DNA of 64,000 bases from Gambelia wislizenii (lineage: Eukaryota > Chordata > Lepidosauria > Squamata > Crotaphytidae): contig JAUMIR010000001.1 of assembly GCA_030847615.1 (NCBI GenBank), forward strand, positions 383,700,687-383,764,686, given 5' to 3'. The position numbers and the translations under genes are program-made. Under the pieces are notes generated by a model. That model saw only the letters and a list, made by a program, of their open reading frames with translations. It did no database searches and had not been told where the DNA came from. Numbering within the stretch: position 1 is the first letter of the stretch; each line of letters starts with the position of its first letter. Positions 11,501 through 22,720 of this stretch are shown in pieces.

Positions 11501-12300
11501 CAGTTGACCCTCTGTATCCATGGATTTGGTATCCATAGATTCCACCATCAAAAGCTTGAAAATATCCCCTTCCCCTGCAAAAAAAATTCCAAGAAGCAAA
11601 CCGTGATTTTGACATTTTATACAATGGACCCCATTTTACTATGCCATCTATATATATAATTCTCTTTGGTATGATGCCTTTCCCAGTGTACTGATTGGCT
11701 GCTCAGGAAACACACCCAACCAATCACCACCCACATGCAAATTCCCTCTCCACCTCATAACCCACTCAGTCTGCATCACCACCTCACAAGCTCAACTCCC
11801 TCCTTTCACTCCCTCAGCCACTCACCAGTCACAGGCTATGAGTGGACCCAGGCAGTCAACTGGTGGCAGCGGAACACTGCTGCTTCCACTACAATGGGAC
11901 CCAGGCAGCCGACTAGTGCTGGCGGGGGCAGCGGGAAACTGCTGCTGCCATTGTGATGGGGCCCAGGCAGTCAACTGATGGTTGCAGCAGGATGCCACTG
12001 CTGCCACTGCAATGGGACCCAGGGAGTCAAGTGGTGGCAGCGGCAGCAGGATAACAGAGTGAGTCACCTTCAGCAATTCCAGGAAAAGTGTGAAATGCTG
12101 AGAAGAGGGAGGAGGAATTTAAATCCACCAGCCTACCTTACAGGGTTGTCATGAGGTCTACCATGCATTTTAGGGAGTTTTTTAATGGCACATGGTACAG
12201 CTAGTTCTATATAATGGGACTTGAGCATTCATGGATTTTCGTATCCAATGGGGGGGGGCGGTCCTGAAACCAAGTTCCAGTGGATACCAAGGGCCCACTG
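11501..12300. mobile_element. pogo-like MITE split by a candidate Helitron
   Basis: TIRs CAGTTGACCCTCTGTATCC and (reverse complement) CAGTGGGCCCTTGGTATCC, flanked by TA. Without the 558-bp insert it is 242 bp, matching the 236-bp copy at 4312-4547. Confidence 0.75.
11647..12204 (+). mobile_element. Candidate non-autonomous Helitron
   Basis: The insert starts with TC (TCTATATATATAATTCTC), ends in CTAG and sits between A (11646) and T (12205) inside a pogo-like MITE, with no target duplication. That is the Helitron signature. A minisatellite of about four units (motif GGGACCCAGGCAGTCAAC, period about 52-62 bp) fills 11841-12050. A clear 3' hairpin is not obvious, so this is tentative. Confidence 0.55.
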
Positions 12301-12401
12301 TATTTTCCTCTTTTAAGATGAAAAAAATCTAAAAACTATGTGAGGTCTCCATATATGAACGTGTTACCTTTGAGCACATCACTTTCAGTTTTGTGCACTT
12401 A

Positions 12402-13010
12402 GGCCCCATATATACGAGGGGGGAAAACCTCTTGTGCCTCACAGTAAGAGCAAGTCGCAGCAGCTGTGACTTGTCTTAATGGTGGGTTTTTCCCCAGCAG
12501 CCCCCATAAGCTTTGCAGTGGGACAGCAATGGCAGGGACTGGGGGAGGGAGAGAAGATGGCAGCCACCCTCCTCCCTTCCTCAGTCTCTGCGGGGGGTGA
12601 TGGGGGCAACAGGGGGGGCTGGGGAAGGGGGAGAGGATGGCAGTCACTCTCCTACCTTCCTCGGTCTCTGTGGGGGTGATGGCTGCAGCAGTGGAGACAC
12701 GGGTGGGAAACCAAGAAAGGGAGAAGAGGGTGAGAGAACCCTCCCCCTCCCTCAATACCCACAGGGGTGGCAGTGGTGGTGGTCGGGATGGGTGAGAATG
12801 ACAGCTGCCCTCTCCTTTCCCCATTCCTGATTGCTAAGGAAAAAAAATGGTGGCTGCGAGATGTCATATGGGCAAGCAAATCAAAGCAAATCACTTGTCT
12901 TAATGGACACTCTCCTTGCAGTTTTTAAAACTGCACACTCCCCTCGCAGTTTTAAAAAAATCTTTATGGAAAACTGCAAAGTCTCCTAGTATGCAGTGTA
13001 TGGCCATTTT
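12402..13010. repeat. GC-rich repeat, possible MITE, with tandem duplication
   Basis: Follows TTA with GGCCCCATATATACGAGG, a Harbinger-like end, but no matching right end with TTA was found. Two copies of an 80-bp unit (start GATGGCAG at 12556 and 12636) explain overlapping open frames on both strands. No gene. Confidence 0.4.
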
Positions 13011-13341
13011 TGTCCCTCTTCATCAGAATAGGGCGAATTGCTGCGGGTTGCCATTAAGACCACACATTTTGACCTCAAATTTTATAAAGTTTTTTTTTTC
13101 ACCATTTAGACAACCCCTGACAACGTCAGCCCTAGTTTCTGAGATCTTAGAACTGCTCAACAATTTGAATCTGTGCTCATTCAGGATTAAATCTTTCCCA
13201 CAACAAAGGTCATCCTATGTGAAGGCCAGATGAACATATCTATTATTCAAAGAGGATAATGACTGCATAGTTCCTCCAGATGCCAAACATCTGTTCAGTA
13301 GAGCTGTGGAATGGGAGCAACAACATCTGATACAACAGAAG

Positions 13342-13693
13342 GGAGATTTTCACATGGGCAATATATTCCAAGGAGAGATCGTGGCAGAAATGGGGCTGTT
13401 TCTGAAGCAGCACCCCATTTCGCACGCCCCCTGCCTTCTCTTGATCTCGTGTCGTCTTCGTTCTGTGCAGCTTCCAGTTCCCTCCTGGTATCTTCCATCA
13501 TTTTTTAATAATGAAGTTCCTCGTTATTAAAAAATGATGGAAGATACCAGGAGGAAACTGAAAGCTGCACAGAACGAAGATGACACGAGATCGAGAGAAG
13601 GCAGGGGGCATGCGAAACGGGGCGCTGCTTCAAGAACAGCCCTGTTTCTGTCCCGATTTCTCCTTGGAATATATTGCCCATGTGAAAATCTCC
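13342..13693. mobile_element. 352-bp hairpin MITE, TSD AAG
   Basis: Near-perfect palindrome centred at about 13518 with arms of about 170 bp. Ends GGAGATTTTCACATGGG, flanked by AAG at 13339-13341 and 13694-13696. Mirror open frames on both strands are shadows of the palindrome. Confidence 0.85.
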
Positions 13694-13783
13694 AAGGTCT
13701 GAGTAAAGTTAACTGATAATGGTAAAGGGAATTTAATGCACAGAGGACACATCCAGACTGGTTGAAAAGATCAGAAAATCCCA

Positions 13784-14090
13784 GGGGTTATCACACAAGG
13801 AAAGGAAGTTGCAGTCCACCCTGATAATAGCGCCACCTGTCTTGCTTTATTGAATGATGTCAGCATGTTTAAGCTGTTCTCCTGTTCCAGTCCTGTGGGA
13901 GATGGTAATAAATGCAAGTCTTTTTGCTAACTGGAAAAACCCGTTAGCAAAAAGATCTGCTTTTACCACCATCTCCCATGGGACTGGAATGGGAGAACAG
14001 CTGAAGAACACCAATGTCATGTAGTAAGGCAAGGCAGGACATGCTACTCTTGGAGTGCATCACCACTTCCTTCCCTCATGTGATTAAGCC
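13784..14090. mobile_element. Hairpin MITE (Harbinger-like), TSD CCA
   Basis: Ends GGGGTTATCACACAAGG and (reverse complement) GGCTTAATCACATGAGG, flanked by CCA at 13781-13783 and 14091-14093. The inner stem around 13930 contains TTTTTGCTAACTGG. Related in its middle to 18501-18796. 307 bp. Confidence 0.75.
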
Positions 14091-14508
14091 CCAGATTTTG
14101 TTCCTGATTTTTCTGATTTTATTTTGGAGATCCATATATGAATTGTTTATCATAGAATATTTTCTGTCAGCTCCTAGTTTGATCACAAGTGTTTTGTACC
14201 AGCTTCCCAGGTTAGTTTGTTTTAACCCAGTATAAAATTGGAAAGAACATGAACAAAAGTCTGGGACTTTTCAGTCAATCTGGATGACCCTTAAGGATGA
14301 AATCCCATGTCCATATGATGTTTTGGATATTTCCCTCTGTGTATGAAGAGAGAAAGGAAGAGGTGCCCACCATCATAAAGGGAGACCTGGCTTCATAAAC
14401 CTCGATAAGCCTGAAGAAAGGTCCGCAGTTGGTGTTTCTTTATTAGAGAATTACTTTGGACCAGAGCTTGGAAAAACATTACTTTGTTGTGCTGCTGCTG
14501 CAAGCATC
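14091..14508. other. No gene seen
   Basis: Nothing recognised. Confidence 0.5.
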
Positions 14509-14885
14509 CATACCTCCAACATTTCACAGATGAAAACTGGGATGCATGGGGCCAAACAATATCAGAGGATGGTCAAGAGGACAGAAGTTATTAATAAGGA
14601 AGAACACACAAGCTAGAAGAAGCTGCAGTAGTTTTCTTTTGCTTGAGCCTACTGGGAAGTGCAAGATTCTGCCCTGAATCACTTCTCCCCCCTACAGTTT
14701 ACTGAGTGCAAAATACTTTTGCACTCTGAACACAGTTTGCAGCAACTGACAGAAGCTGAGGAGAAATGGGGAGAATGGGGAGGAGGAGAGAGAATCTGGG
14801 ACATTTTTAAAACATCTGAGAAAGTGGGAAGATGGAGAATTAATCCAGGCTGTCCCTGCCAGATCAGGACATTTAGAGGGTATGG
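14509..14885. mobile_element. Dispersed repeat D, copy 1
   Basis: Inverted ends CATACCTCCAACATTTC and (reverse complement) CATACCCTCTAAATG. Internal landmarks are GAAGAACACACAAGCTAG and GCCTACTGGGAAG. Other copies lie at 23913-24295 and about 30140-30510. Probably a non-autonomous DNA transposon; superfamily not assigned. Confidence 0.6.
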
Positions 14886-15704
14886 TACCTTCATTGGAAT
14901 AGGGCCCAGAAGTGAAACAATGCTTTCACCAAGTGTACATGAATCTGAAACTGTAAATCAAGGAGAAATGTTTTTGTGTGGAATTGTCATCTTTTAATAA
15001 TTTAATGGGGTTCACTTCATGTTTACTTGAGAGTAAGGTCCACTGAACTCAGCAAGGCTTAATTCCTAGTCAGCACACAGTGCATGTGTTTGCATGCATA
15101 TGTGCCTTTGTCCCCTGTAGACTTTAATTCCCAATGACCTTCTCCCTTGCACCCTCAACAACAGACCCCTTTTAAATCTTTGGATTTGCCTTTTGACTTT
15201 TTTTTTTTAAATACATTCTTATTTTAAAACAGAAAAAAAATTCCCATGTAGCTCAGTTTTAAAAAATCAGGTTGCATCAAATGCCACACAGAGACCTTAA
15301 AAAGGGCTACTTCAAATACTACCTTTTCTTTGAAGGGGTAGCAATAAAATGAGCTGCTGGAGGAACATTCAGCCCATTCTGTAAAGATGTGGGAAAACTG
15401 CCCTCTGCAGTGATGACCCATATACTGAATGACAAAGGAGGCTGCCATTTTTATAGGGGGAGGATATCTTGAATTTCCCTAACCCACATTTTTTTTTAAA
15501 AAAAAACCACCTCAGAACAGAACTTGAAAGGAAGAAAATGTCTCTCGCATACCCCACCCCAATTATTTAAAAAAATACATTGAAAATAAAAGAGAGACAA
15601 TAGTAGTTTTTTTCAGAGTTTTGATGGTGGAGTGCTAACCATCATTGCCTACACTTGATGTGCTACTTCTGTGTGTTTTGCTAATGTATCTAATCAGATT
15701 TATT
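14886..15704. other. No gene seen
   Basis: AT-rich, with T/A homopolymers near 15200 and 15490. Nothing recognised. Confidence 0.5.
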
Positions 15705-15709
15705 TTTCT

Positions 15710-15880
15710 GGCTTATCTACACAGGCAATTTGCCCCAGCTTGCCACTGTGTTGGAGCCCTGCATTCATGATGATGCAGAGCTTTTGCCCCATTTTGCCCC
15801 AGGCAGTCCTCACAATCCCCACATCAAAGACGGGGCTCAGACAGGAGTAGGGTCCAATACATCATTTTAAAATAATACCT
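15710..15880. repeat. MITE-like repeat E, copy 1
   Basis: Begins GGCTTATCTACACAGGC, then TTTGCCCCAGCTTGCC and TTTTGCCCCATTTTGCCCC. Related to 19768-19930 and, in reverse, to 40780-40938. Confidence 0.5.
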
Positions 15881-15897
15881 GGGAAAATGCGTTCCAC

Positions 15898-16140
15898 AAC
15901 CAGCCAGTTCAGTAGGGTGCAGGCAAGTATTGTGTTTCATCTAGATGCACAACCACCCACACCTGCTGAACTCATGTATGAGGTCTGTCTATTAAATAAT
16001 GAGACTGTGTTTCTACCTTTCAGACAAATCAGGGGAAAATGATTGTGAACGCTTGAGTGGTGACCTTGAACATGTCTGAACCTGCATGATAAACATCAAC
16101 ACTCTTGGCTGGTCAGTTAATTGTCAGATTAGTTTCCCAC
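15898..16140 (+). repeat. Tandem-duplicated mariner 5' end, unit 1
   Basis: About 240 bp recur at 16483-16697 (offset about 585 bp). The unit includes about 80 bp of flank (CAGTTCAGTAGGGTGCAGG) and the mariner 5' TIR. The copies differ by scattered changes and small indels, so the duplication is old. Confidence 0.8.
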
Positions 16141-16780
16141 TTAATTGATGCTTTTTTAATAGAAGGAAACGATGTCTGCAAATGAGGTGACAAAATAAAA
16201 CTGATTTTACCACCTGTATTTCACTGGCTTTGTTCTTTTCTGCACACTGATAATTCAATTCTATCATTCTGCTTCCTGATTTTGTTTGCTTTGGCCCTTT
16301 TAATCTCCTCCTGGTTTTCCTACATATGTTGTCCAGACATCTTCCTCAGTTGTGGGTTTCAGAATCTGTGCAAAGAGTGCTATGCATCCTTATGCCCAGG
16401 ATAGAAATAGTCCAACTGCATTAAATCATAATAGTTAGTGGTCCGTATGAATTCCCAGCAGCACAAACATCAAAAATACACAACTAGCCAGTTCAGTAGG
16501 GTGCAGGCAAGTATTGTGTTTCTCATTTAGATGCACAACCATCCACCTGCTGAACTCATGTATGAGGTCTATTAAATAACGAGACTGTGTTTCTGCCTTT
16601 CAGACAAATCAGGGAGAATGCTTGAGTGTGTGACCTTGAAGATGTCAGAACCTGCATGACAAACATCAACACTTGGCTGTTCAGTTAATTCTCAGTTGTC
16701 ATTTAAAGCAGCTGTGTTGTCTGTTGTGTGCCTGGAAAATGCTAAGTTTAAAAGTTGAGCAATGATTCTACAGCAACTTA

Positions 16781-17391
16781 GGTCCCGTCTACACGATTTA
16801 AATAATACGTACGGCATGCGAAAGTTCGCACTTCCGTAAAAACGGCCGTTCGGATGCACACGAATGCAAAAGAGGGGGGGCCTGGTTTTCCACCCTGAAA
16901 TACGCACACGCGGCGTTCGGGAGGGAAAGCGGATTGTGAAGAGAAATCCGTACGCCGTTCGGATGGCCGACGGGTCTGTACGGTCCGTTCGCACACATAC
17001 GAACAGGCTGTGTAATCTGATTGGCTGGCTGAGTAGAGGGGGCGGGCCTAGCACGGAGGGAAATTGGGAGCGGCCGCCATGTTGGTTTCCCGGCTAGCGA
17101 GCATCCGGTAAGTCGGTGAATTTATATGTTTATTTATTTTTATTTTATATTGTAAATACGGAAAACCGAATGTCCGCAAACCAGGAACCTTTTTTTTTAA
17201 AAAAAAAAAAGCAGCGGGAGATTTAAAACTGCTGCTTGGTTTGCTCGCTCCAGCCAGCTTCGGGAAGAGGGAATCATACGGAGTTTAGGGGGCTTAAAAA
17301 ATCATATAGCTGGTTCGTATGCATACGAATGACAGGCTGTTCGTATTTTTTGCCCCCCATACAGATTTTTTATGATCGTATAGCCGCACCC
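16781..17391. mobile_element. 611-bp Harbinger-type MITE, TSD TTA
   Basis: Ends GGTCCCGTCTACACGAT and (reverse complement) GGGTGCGGCTATACGAT, flanked by TTA at 16778-16780 and 17392-17394. The interior is CpG-rich (many CGTACG/GTTCG motifs), unlike the flanks. The ends resemble those of the autonomous Harbinger at 46443-56674 (TTACACGA). No coding capacity seen. Confidence 0.75.
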
Positions 17392-17394
17392 TTA

Positions 17395-17960
17395 GGCAAA
17401 CCCAAACCTTTTTCAAAAAATCATCACTTGTGATGAAACCTGGATCTTCCAGTATGATCCTATGACAAAGTGACAGTCAATGCACTGGAAAACACCATCA
17501 TCATCAATAATGAAAAAAGCATGTTAAAGCAAGTCCACATTCAAAGCCATGCTCATTGTTTTTTGTTGTTGACATCAAGGATGTAATTTTGGCAGAATGG
17601 GTTCCAGAAGGCAGAACAGTGAACCAGCATTATATAAAAAAGTTTTGAAAAAACTGAGAAAAAGATTCGGGGGGGGGGGAAAGGTCAGAACTGTGGGGAA
17701 ACGGTTTCATTCTTCATCAAGACAATGCACCTGCTCACACAGCACGTTCTGTGATGCAGTTTTTGGCTGATAAATGCATTACTACACTTGAACGTCCTCC
17801 ATATTCACCAGATTTGGCACCATGTGACTTTTTTTTCTTTTCCCTAAAGTGAAATCAGTGCTTAAAGGAACAGGTTTTGAATCAATTGATGCAAAACTTG
17901 TTTGACCAGTGGAAAACAAGACTGCATTAATGTGTGAGTCTGAACAGAGAGTATATTTAA
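17395..17960 (+). pseudogene. mariner transposase C-terminal half, frameshifted
   Basis: In successive frames: CDETWIFQYDP near 17430 (the first catalytic Asp of the DETW block), then HQDNAPAHTA near 17720 and YSPDLAPCDFF near 17820. Exactly 34 residues separate the second and third Asp, the D34D signature of mariner. Frameshifts lie between blocks (a G9-type run near 17671) and stops follow the third Asp. It acted on mariner TIRs in the nucleus; this copy cannot. Confidence 0.85.
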
Positions 17961-18270
17961 GTGGACAAGCATTAGAATTGTAATACATACACATAAAAAT
18001 GGGTTATTGTAGCAGTCTCATTATCTAATAGACAGACCTTATACATAGATCTCCAAGATCCTGCTCATTGCTCACCTCTCACATTGCCAAGTTGAGTGCA
18101 TTAATTCCCTATATTAATATTAGATATTAAAGGGTCCCAACAGACCCCAAGCATTTTGGACAACAGGGGATAGTACTTAGCATATAGTTCTTATTCCGAA
18201 AGGTTAAATCTGCAACTCTAAAGAGTCATTGCCAGTCAGTGTGGACAGTGCTAAAACAGAAGGTGAACAG

Positions 18271-18494
18271 TGGCCTGACTTCCACACTGTCCAATTACAT
18301 TACAGCACTGTAGTTCTCCTTTAACTGTCCTGGCTGCATCCTGTTGGGGTTTGTAGTTTGGGGAGGCACTAGATCTCTCTGGCTGAGAATTCTAAATCAC
18401 CCTCCCTCAACTGCCAATCTCAAGATTCCATAAGATGGAACCATGGCAACTGAAGTGGAATCATAGTGCTGTAATTGTGTAGTTTGGCAAGACC
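18271..18494. mobile_element. MITE-like element
   Basis: Imperfect inverted ends (GGCCTGACTTCCACACTGTC; right end reverse complement GGGTCTTGCCAAAC) sharing CAATTACAxxxCAGCACT. Internal TTTGTAGTTTGGGGAGGC resembles the MITE at 43568-43775. Target duplication not clear. Confidence 0.5.
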
Positions 18495-18500
18495 CTCTTA

Positions 18501-18796
18501 GGGCTTACTGCACTCTAAAGCAAAGCAGCAGTGCAGCAGGAAGGTTTATTTTCCATGCTGCCTTATCACATGACATTGTCATTCTTCCACTGTTCTTTCA
18601 TTCTGGTCCCATGGGAGACTGAGGTAAAACCACATCTTTTTGCTAATGGGTTTTTCCAGTTAGTAAAAAGACATGGTTTTACCTTGGTGTCCCACAGAAC
18701 TGAAACAAAGGAATTACTTTGTCGTGCAGTAAAGCAACATGGAAAATGGAACCTTCCTACTGTAGTGCTGTTTCTCTTCAGAGTGTGGTAAGCCCC
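18501..18796. mobile_element. Hairpin MITE, TSD TTA
   Basis: Ends GGGCTTACTGCACTCT and (reverse complement) GGGGCTTACCACACTCT, flanked by TTA at 18498-18500 and 18797-18799. The inner palindrome around 18645 (TTTTTGCTAATGGG) is shared with 13784-14090. Confidence 0.8.
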
Positions 18797-18799
18797 TTA

Positions 18800-19765
18800 G
18801 TGTAAGACAGGTTTCTATATTGTTAGATCATTTGTTTTTTCTACCTACGAGGACTCCAGAAGTAGGAGGGTAAGATGTCAATCACCAGTCAGACCACACT
18901 TTGTAACCTGGAACTGTATCCAGTGTAGTAGGTCCCATTTTACCACAGGATGGGAATGCTGCATTAGTTTCAGTATTTTGATTTGGCATGCTCCTACTTT
19001 CTTGAAAGAAATGCTTAAATGGGAAAGACTGTAGCCCTCTGAATAGTATTAATACCATTATGTAGTTAAAATATCATGAATGCAAATTAAACATTTATAA
19101 AACAATGTACGAGAATGAAAAGACACATTTCTTTTCCAAGGATTTATTCTGGACTTTTATTGTGATTTATTTTGCCACATAATTCCTCATAAAATTAATC
19201 TCTATTTACCATTTTAAAGAAAATATAAAACTGGGAGCTTTAGAGTGCTTTGAAGACACACACCAAATGTGAATAACTATAAAGCACATATAAAGTACAG
19301 CTGAATACGTTTTGCATTAGATCATTACTATAAAAATAGCATGTCTTTTATAGAACAAAGATTGCTATAACACAAGTGCTCACAAATGTAGCAGATATAG
19401 CTAAACCTTAGTTTCCCAGAGAGAAACCACAATATCTCCCCCCAAGGACTAAGTGTGTTGCCCTCAAGGTTACTCATAGTTTTGGTAGGCAGCCCGCTAG
19501 GCAGTGCTCTGGTTTCTAGCAGTTATTACTACACCTTTTGATGTTCAAACACCAATCAGTATGGAAACAACTTTAGTTCTCTTTATATTTGCCTCTGCCA
19601 ATGTTGTATAGATATTTACTATTCTGCACTATGAGTAAAGACTTTCCCAATATCTATATATGGCAGTATGCGCGTATTTGACTTTCTTCTCAAATTCCTC
19701 TAGACCAAAGCATGGATGAGGACAGTCAAAAACTTGCTAGTGGCACAAAATTATATTTATAGTTT
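18800..19765. other. No gene seen
   Basis: AT-rich. Nothing recognised. Confidence 0.5.
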
Positions 19766-19767
19766 TA

Positions 19768-19930
19768 GAGCTTATCTAGATGAGCTATTTGCCCTGTCTT
19801 GCCCCTGTCTTGGAGCTCTGCAGTCCATATGATACAGACCTCTTATCCCATTTTGTTTCCAGGCAGGCCTGATAATACCCGAGGGAAAGATAGGTTTTAG
19901 TCTGTTACACCATTTTATTTTAATACTCAG
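19768..19930. repeat. MITE-like repeat E, copy 2
   Basis: GAGCTTATCTAGATGAGC, then TTTGCCCTGTCTTGCCCC, and CAGACCTCTTATCCCATTTT; matches 15710-15880 in order. Confidence 0.5.
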
Positions 19931-20173
19931 GAAAAACTGTCTCGTAAAAAAAAAAAAAAGGCTCGGCCCCCACGGAAATGCAGCAGTCCATACCTGTACA
20001 CCAGCCCATACTGGTGGCCACCTCCACTGCTGTCTGCCTCACTCTCTCTGAAGCCTGGACTGGGAAGTATTGGATTTGCACAATACGTTCCTCCTCCATA
20101 TACAAATGATACATTATTGGCCTCATAGGAGTACATATATCAATGATTCGTACTTTATTTTCTCCCACAACTC

Positions 20174-20688
20174 TTTTTTTAAATATTTTTTATTTTAAAT
20201 TCTTAAATTCATACATCTACCATATTATACTCTTAAATAATTCTTCTTTCTTTAACATGAATACATTGCTTTCATCTTAATTATTAACATTGATTTAATT
20301 CTTTGTCCCCCTGCAAGTGCTCCCCACCCCCAGGACCGTCTATGCCAATTATTTATTCCATTTTACAAAACTGCGTTGATTCCCTTGGGAGGCGGGGGTG
20401 TACGCCCATTTTCTTAAAAACACATAATCTATAAATGGTTTCCATATTTCATCAAATTTAAAACTTTTCCATAATCCTTTTTTAACTTTCAATCTACATG
20501 TTAATTTATCATTAATAACAACGTCCCATACTTCTCTATACCATTCCTCTATATGATAATCTCCTTGTATCTTCCATTTTCTGGGTATCATTAATCTTGC
20601 CACTGTTAATAAATTTGTAATCAGATCTTTCATAACTTGGGTACAATTAACCTTATCATAAATTGATAATAATACAATATCTAGATAC
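20174..20688 (-). mobile_element. 5'-truncated L1 LINE with 17-bp TSD
   Basis: Flanked by ATTTTCTCCCACAACTC (20157-20173) and ATTTTCCCCCACAACTC (20689-20705), one mismatch. Minus-strand orientation with the A-rich 3' end at the low-coordinate side. It carries the ORF2 C-terminus only. Confidence 0.8.
20349..20688 (-). pseudogene. L1 ORF2 C-terminal fragment
   Basis: Open frame of about 110 codons to a stop at 20349. It contains TNLLTVARLMIPRKWK, YHIEEWYREVWDVV and DEIWKPFIDYV, the Trp/Lys-rich C-terminal pattern of vertebrate L1 ORF2 downstream of the RT. RT and endonuclease are absent (5' truncation). No internal stop, so the insertion looks fairly young. Confidence 0.75.
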
Positions 20689-20705
20689 ATTTTCCCCCAC
20701 AACTC

Positions 20706-21829
20706 ACCAAATACAATTTACTTTATCCAGCCTTAAAAATATATCAGTACTTTGTTTCCTGGGGTGATTGTATCTAAGCAGGGTTCTAACCCCCTCAAAT
20801 TCTCATTGACATATTTGGATAAATTTACACAGTAATTGTGGTGAGCTGTATAAATAGGTGAAGCAGGTAATCCAATGGCCATGAGCAGCTTACTACTGGA
20901 AACCCTTAACATACAGGCACACATTTAGATCATAGCAGACCACTATTCTCAGCAATTGGGGCCTGCAACTCACTCCCGGAAGTCACTGTTGCATATCAGT
21001 GCCAAACACACCACACATTTGATTGTATTGATCAAAACTGGAGGTTCTACTCATACAAGCCCATTAGCTATTATTAGGAACCTGTCATGGACAGAGCTGG
21101 AAAGCTCTTGACATGAGTGGGATGGTCATCATATATTCCACAGAAAATCATCATAGGTCATTAGCAATTTTGCACCATAGGCAAACAAAGTAAAAATGAG
21201 AATCAAGCGGGAAGGTGATGAAAACATTTCTGCAGTGATTCATCATGTGGTGACTGGTGGGAGCAGCAAGAAAAGTATAAATTCTCCTAAATTAAGAAAA
21301 CTTTTCACAGCCCATACCTGTGACATAAAGACCTATTACTCTAACCTTTATTATATCTGAGTTGTACAGCAGGATGGTTTTCTGGGACTATGTTGCCATC
21401 CATACCTAACTGGAAAATTGAAGCTTTATCTTTCCTAGGGAAATGCTTCTCTTCCTACAGTACCCAGTCCTCTTCTATGAAAACATTCAGGATGTTTGCC
21501 TGGAAACATATTCATATGCCTACCTCTGCTGCTGTTTAAGGTCTTTTTAAATATCACCCACCAATATTGTTCCCAGGGCAATGTAAAAGAATAGAAGAAT
21601 TAATGAGTATATTTAAACACCAAACTCTATTAAAGAAGCATTCCCCAAGAGACCATAAGCCTCCTGCCAGGCAAACATCTCTAAGGAAAGTGGTTCACCT
21701 TTGCAGTGTCACCAACAAAAATTCACCCCGCCTGCTTCAACTTAGATATCAATGGCACCTGCAGAAAGTTTTCCTTTAGGGATCTTAATTCTGGGATGAA
21801 GGAAGTGACTGCATTTTAGAATGCAGAGT
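20706..21829. other. No gene seen
   Basis: Nothing recognised. Confidence 0.5.
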
Positions 21830-22600
21830 CATAGAAGCATAGAATCATGAGAGTAAATGGGATCATAGGGGCCATCAACTAGGAGAATGCTCACATGGCA
21901 AGCTAGCATTCTCCTACCTGAAGTCTCTACTGGTTCCTTCCAACCTCAAAATTCCATGCAGGAATACACAACTAAAGCTCTCATGAAAGATGACCATCTA
22001 ACCTGTTTTAAAGATCTCAGAAGAAGGACAATCCAACACCCTTTATTGACTGTCAAACAGTTCTTACAGTAAATAAATCCATCCTAATGTTTAGGTGGAA
22101 TCTCTTTTCTTGTAACTTGAATCCATTGGTTTGTGTTCTAGTCTGTGGAGCAGTAGAAAACACGCTTGCTCTATCCCCTACATGACATCCCTTCATATAT
22201 TTAAAGATGACTATTGTATGACCTCTCAGTCTTATCTTCTCCAGGCTAAACATACCCAGCTCTTTAAGTTGTTCCTCATAGGGCTTGGTTTTCAATTTGG
22301 TCACCCTATTTCGGACACATTCTAGCTTGCTGAACTGTGATGCCCAGAACGGGTGAAATCTGACCAAAGCAGAATAGAGTGGCACTAATATTTCCCTTGA
22401 TCTGGACACTATACTGTACTCCTAGAATTCCATTTTTATTTTTATTTTTTTTACTACTGCATCATACTGTTGACTCATGCTTAGCTTGTGGTTTGCTAAG
22501 ACCCCTAGATTTTTTTCACATGTACTGCTTTCAAGCCAGGCATCACACATTCTATATTTGCGCATTTCATTCTCACTATTGCCCCATGTTTATCTTATTC
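21830..22600 (-). mobile_element. CR1 LINE 3' fragment, broken
   Basis: Minus-strand frame 22053-22409 encodes MSRSREILVPLYSALVR and SLEKIRLRGHTIVIFKYMKG, the CR1 ORF2 C-terminus. The 3' end at about 21830 has the reverse of the ATTCTATGATTCTATGA-type terminus. Confidence 0.8.
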
Positions 22601-22636
22601 TTGGGTGGACAGGGCCCAGTAGAAAGATATTCAATG

Positions 22637-22720
22637 AAGGATCAGCATAGTCCAAAGCTACAAATAGACCTGCCAGGGAAGGATCAGCATAGTCCAAAGC
22701 TACAAACAGACCTGCCAGGG
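22637..22720. repeat. Two-unit 42-bp tandem repeat
   Basis: The unit AAGGATCAGCATAGTCCAAA... occurs at 22637 and 22679, ending CCTGCCAGGG, with one mismatch. Confidence 0.9.

Larger units (their letters stand above)
15979..18041 (+). mobile_element. mariner element remnant (Tc1/mariner)
   Basis: 5' TIR TGAGGTCTGTCTATTA (copies at 15979 and 16563) and 3' TIR whose reverse complement is TAAGGTCTGTCTATTAG, ending at 18041, with TA on the outside. The middle is replaced by a duplication and by a Harbinger-type MITE. The N-terminal half of the transposase is missing. Confidence 0.8.

Noticed and set aside
12399..12830. Overlapping 105-141-codon frames on both strands
   Set aside because: GC-rich tandemly repeated sequence with stop-poor composition; no domain.
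12402..13010. A complete Harbinger MITE
   Set aside because: The left end looks right (TTA then GGCCCC) but no right end with a matching TTA was found.
13306..13716. Five small open frames on both strands
   Set aside because: Mirror images produced by the palindromic MITE.
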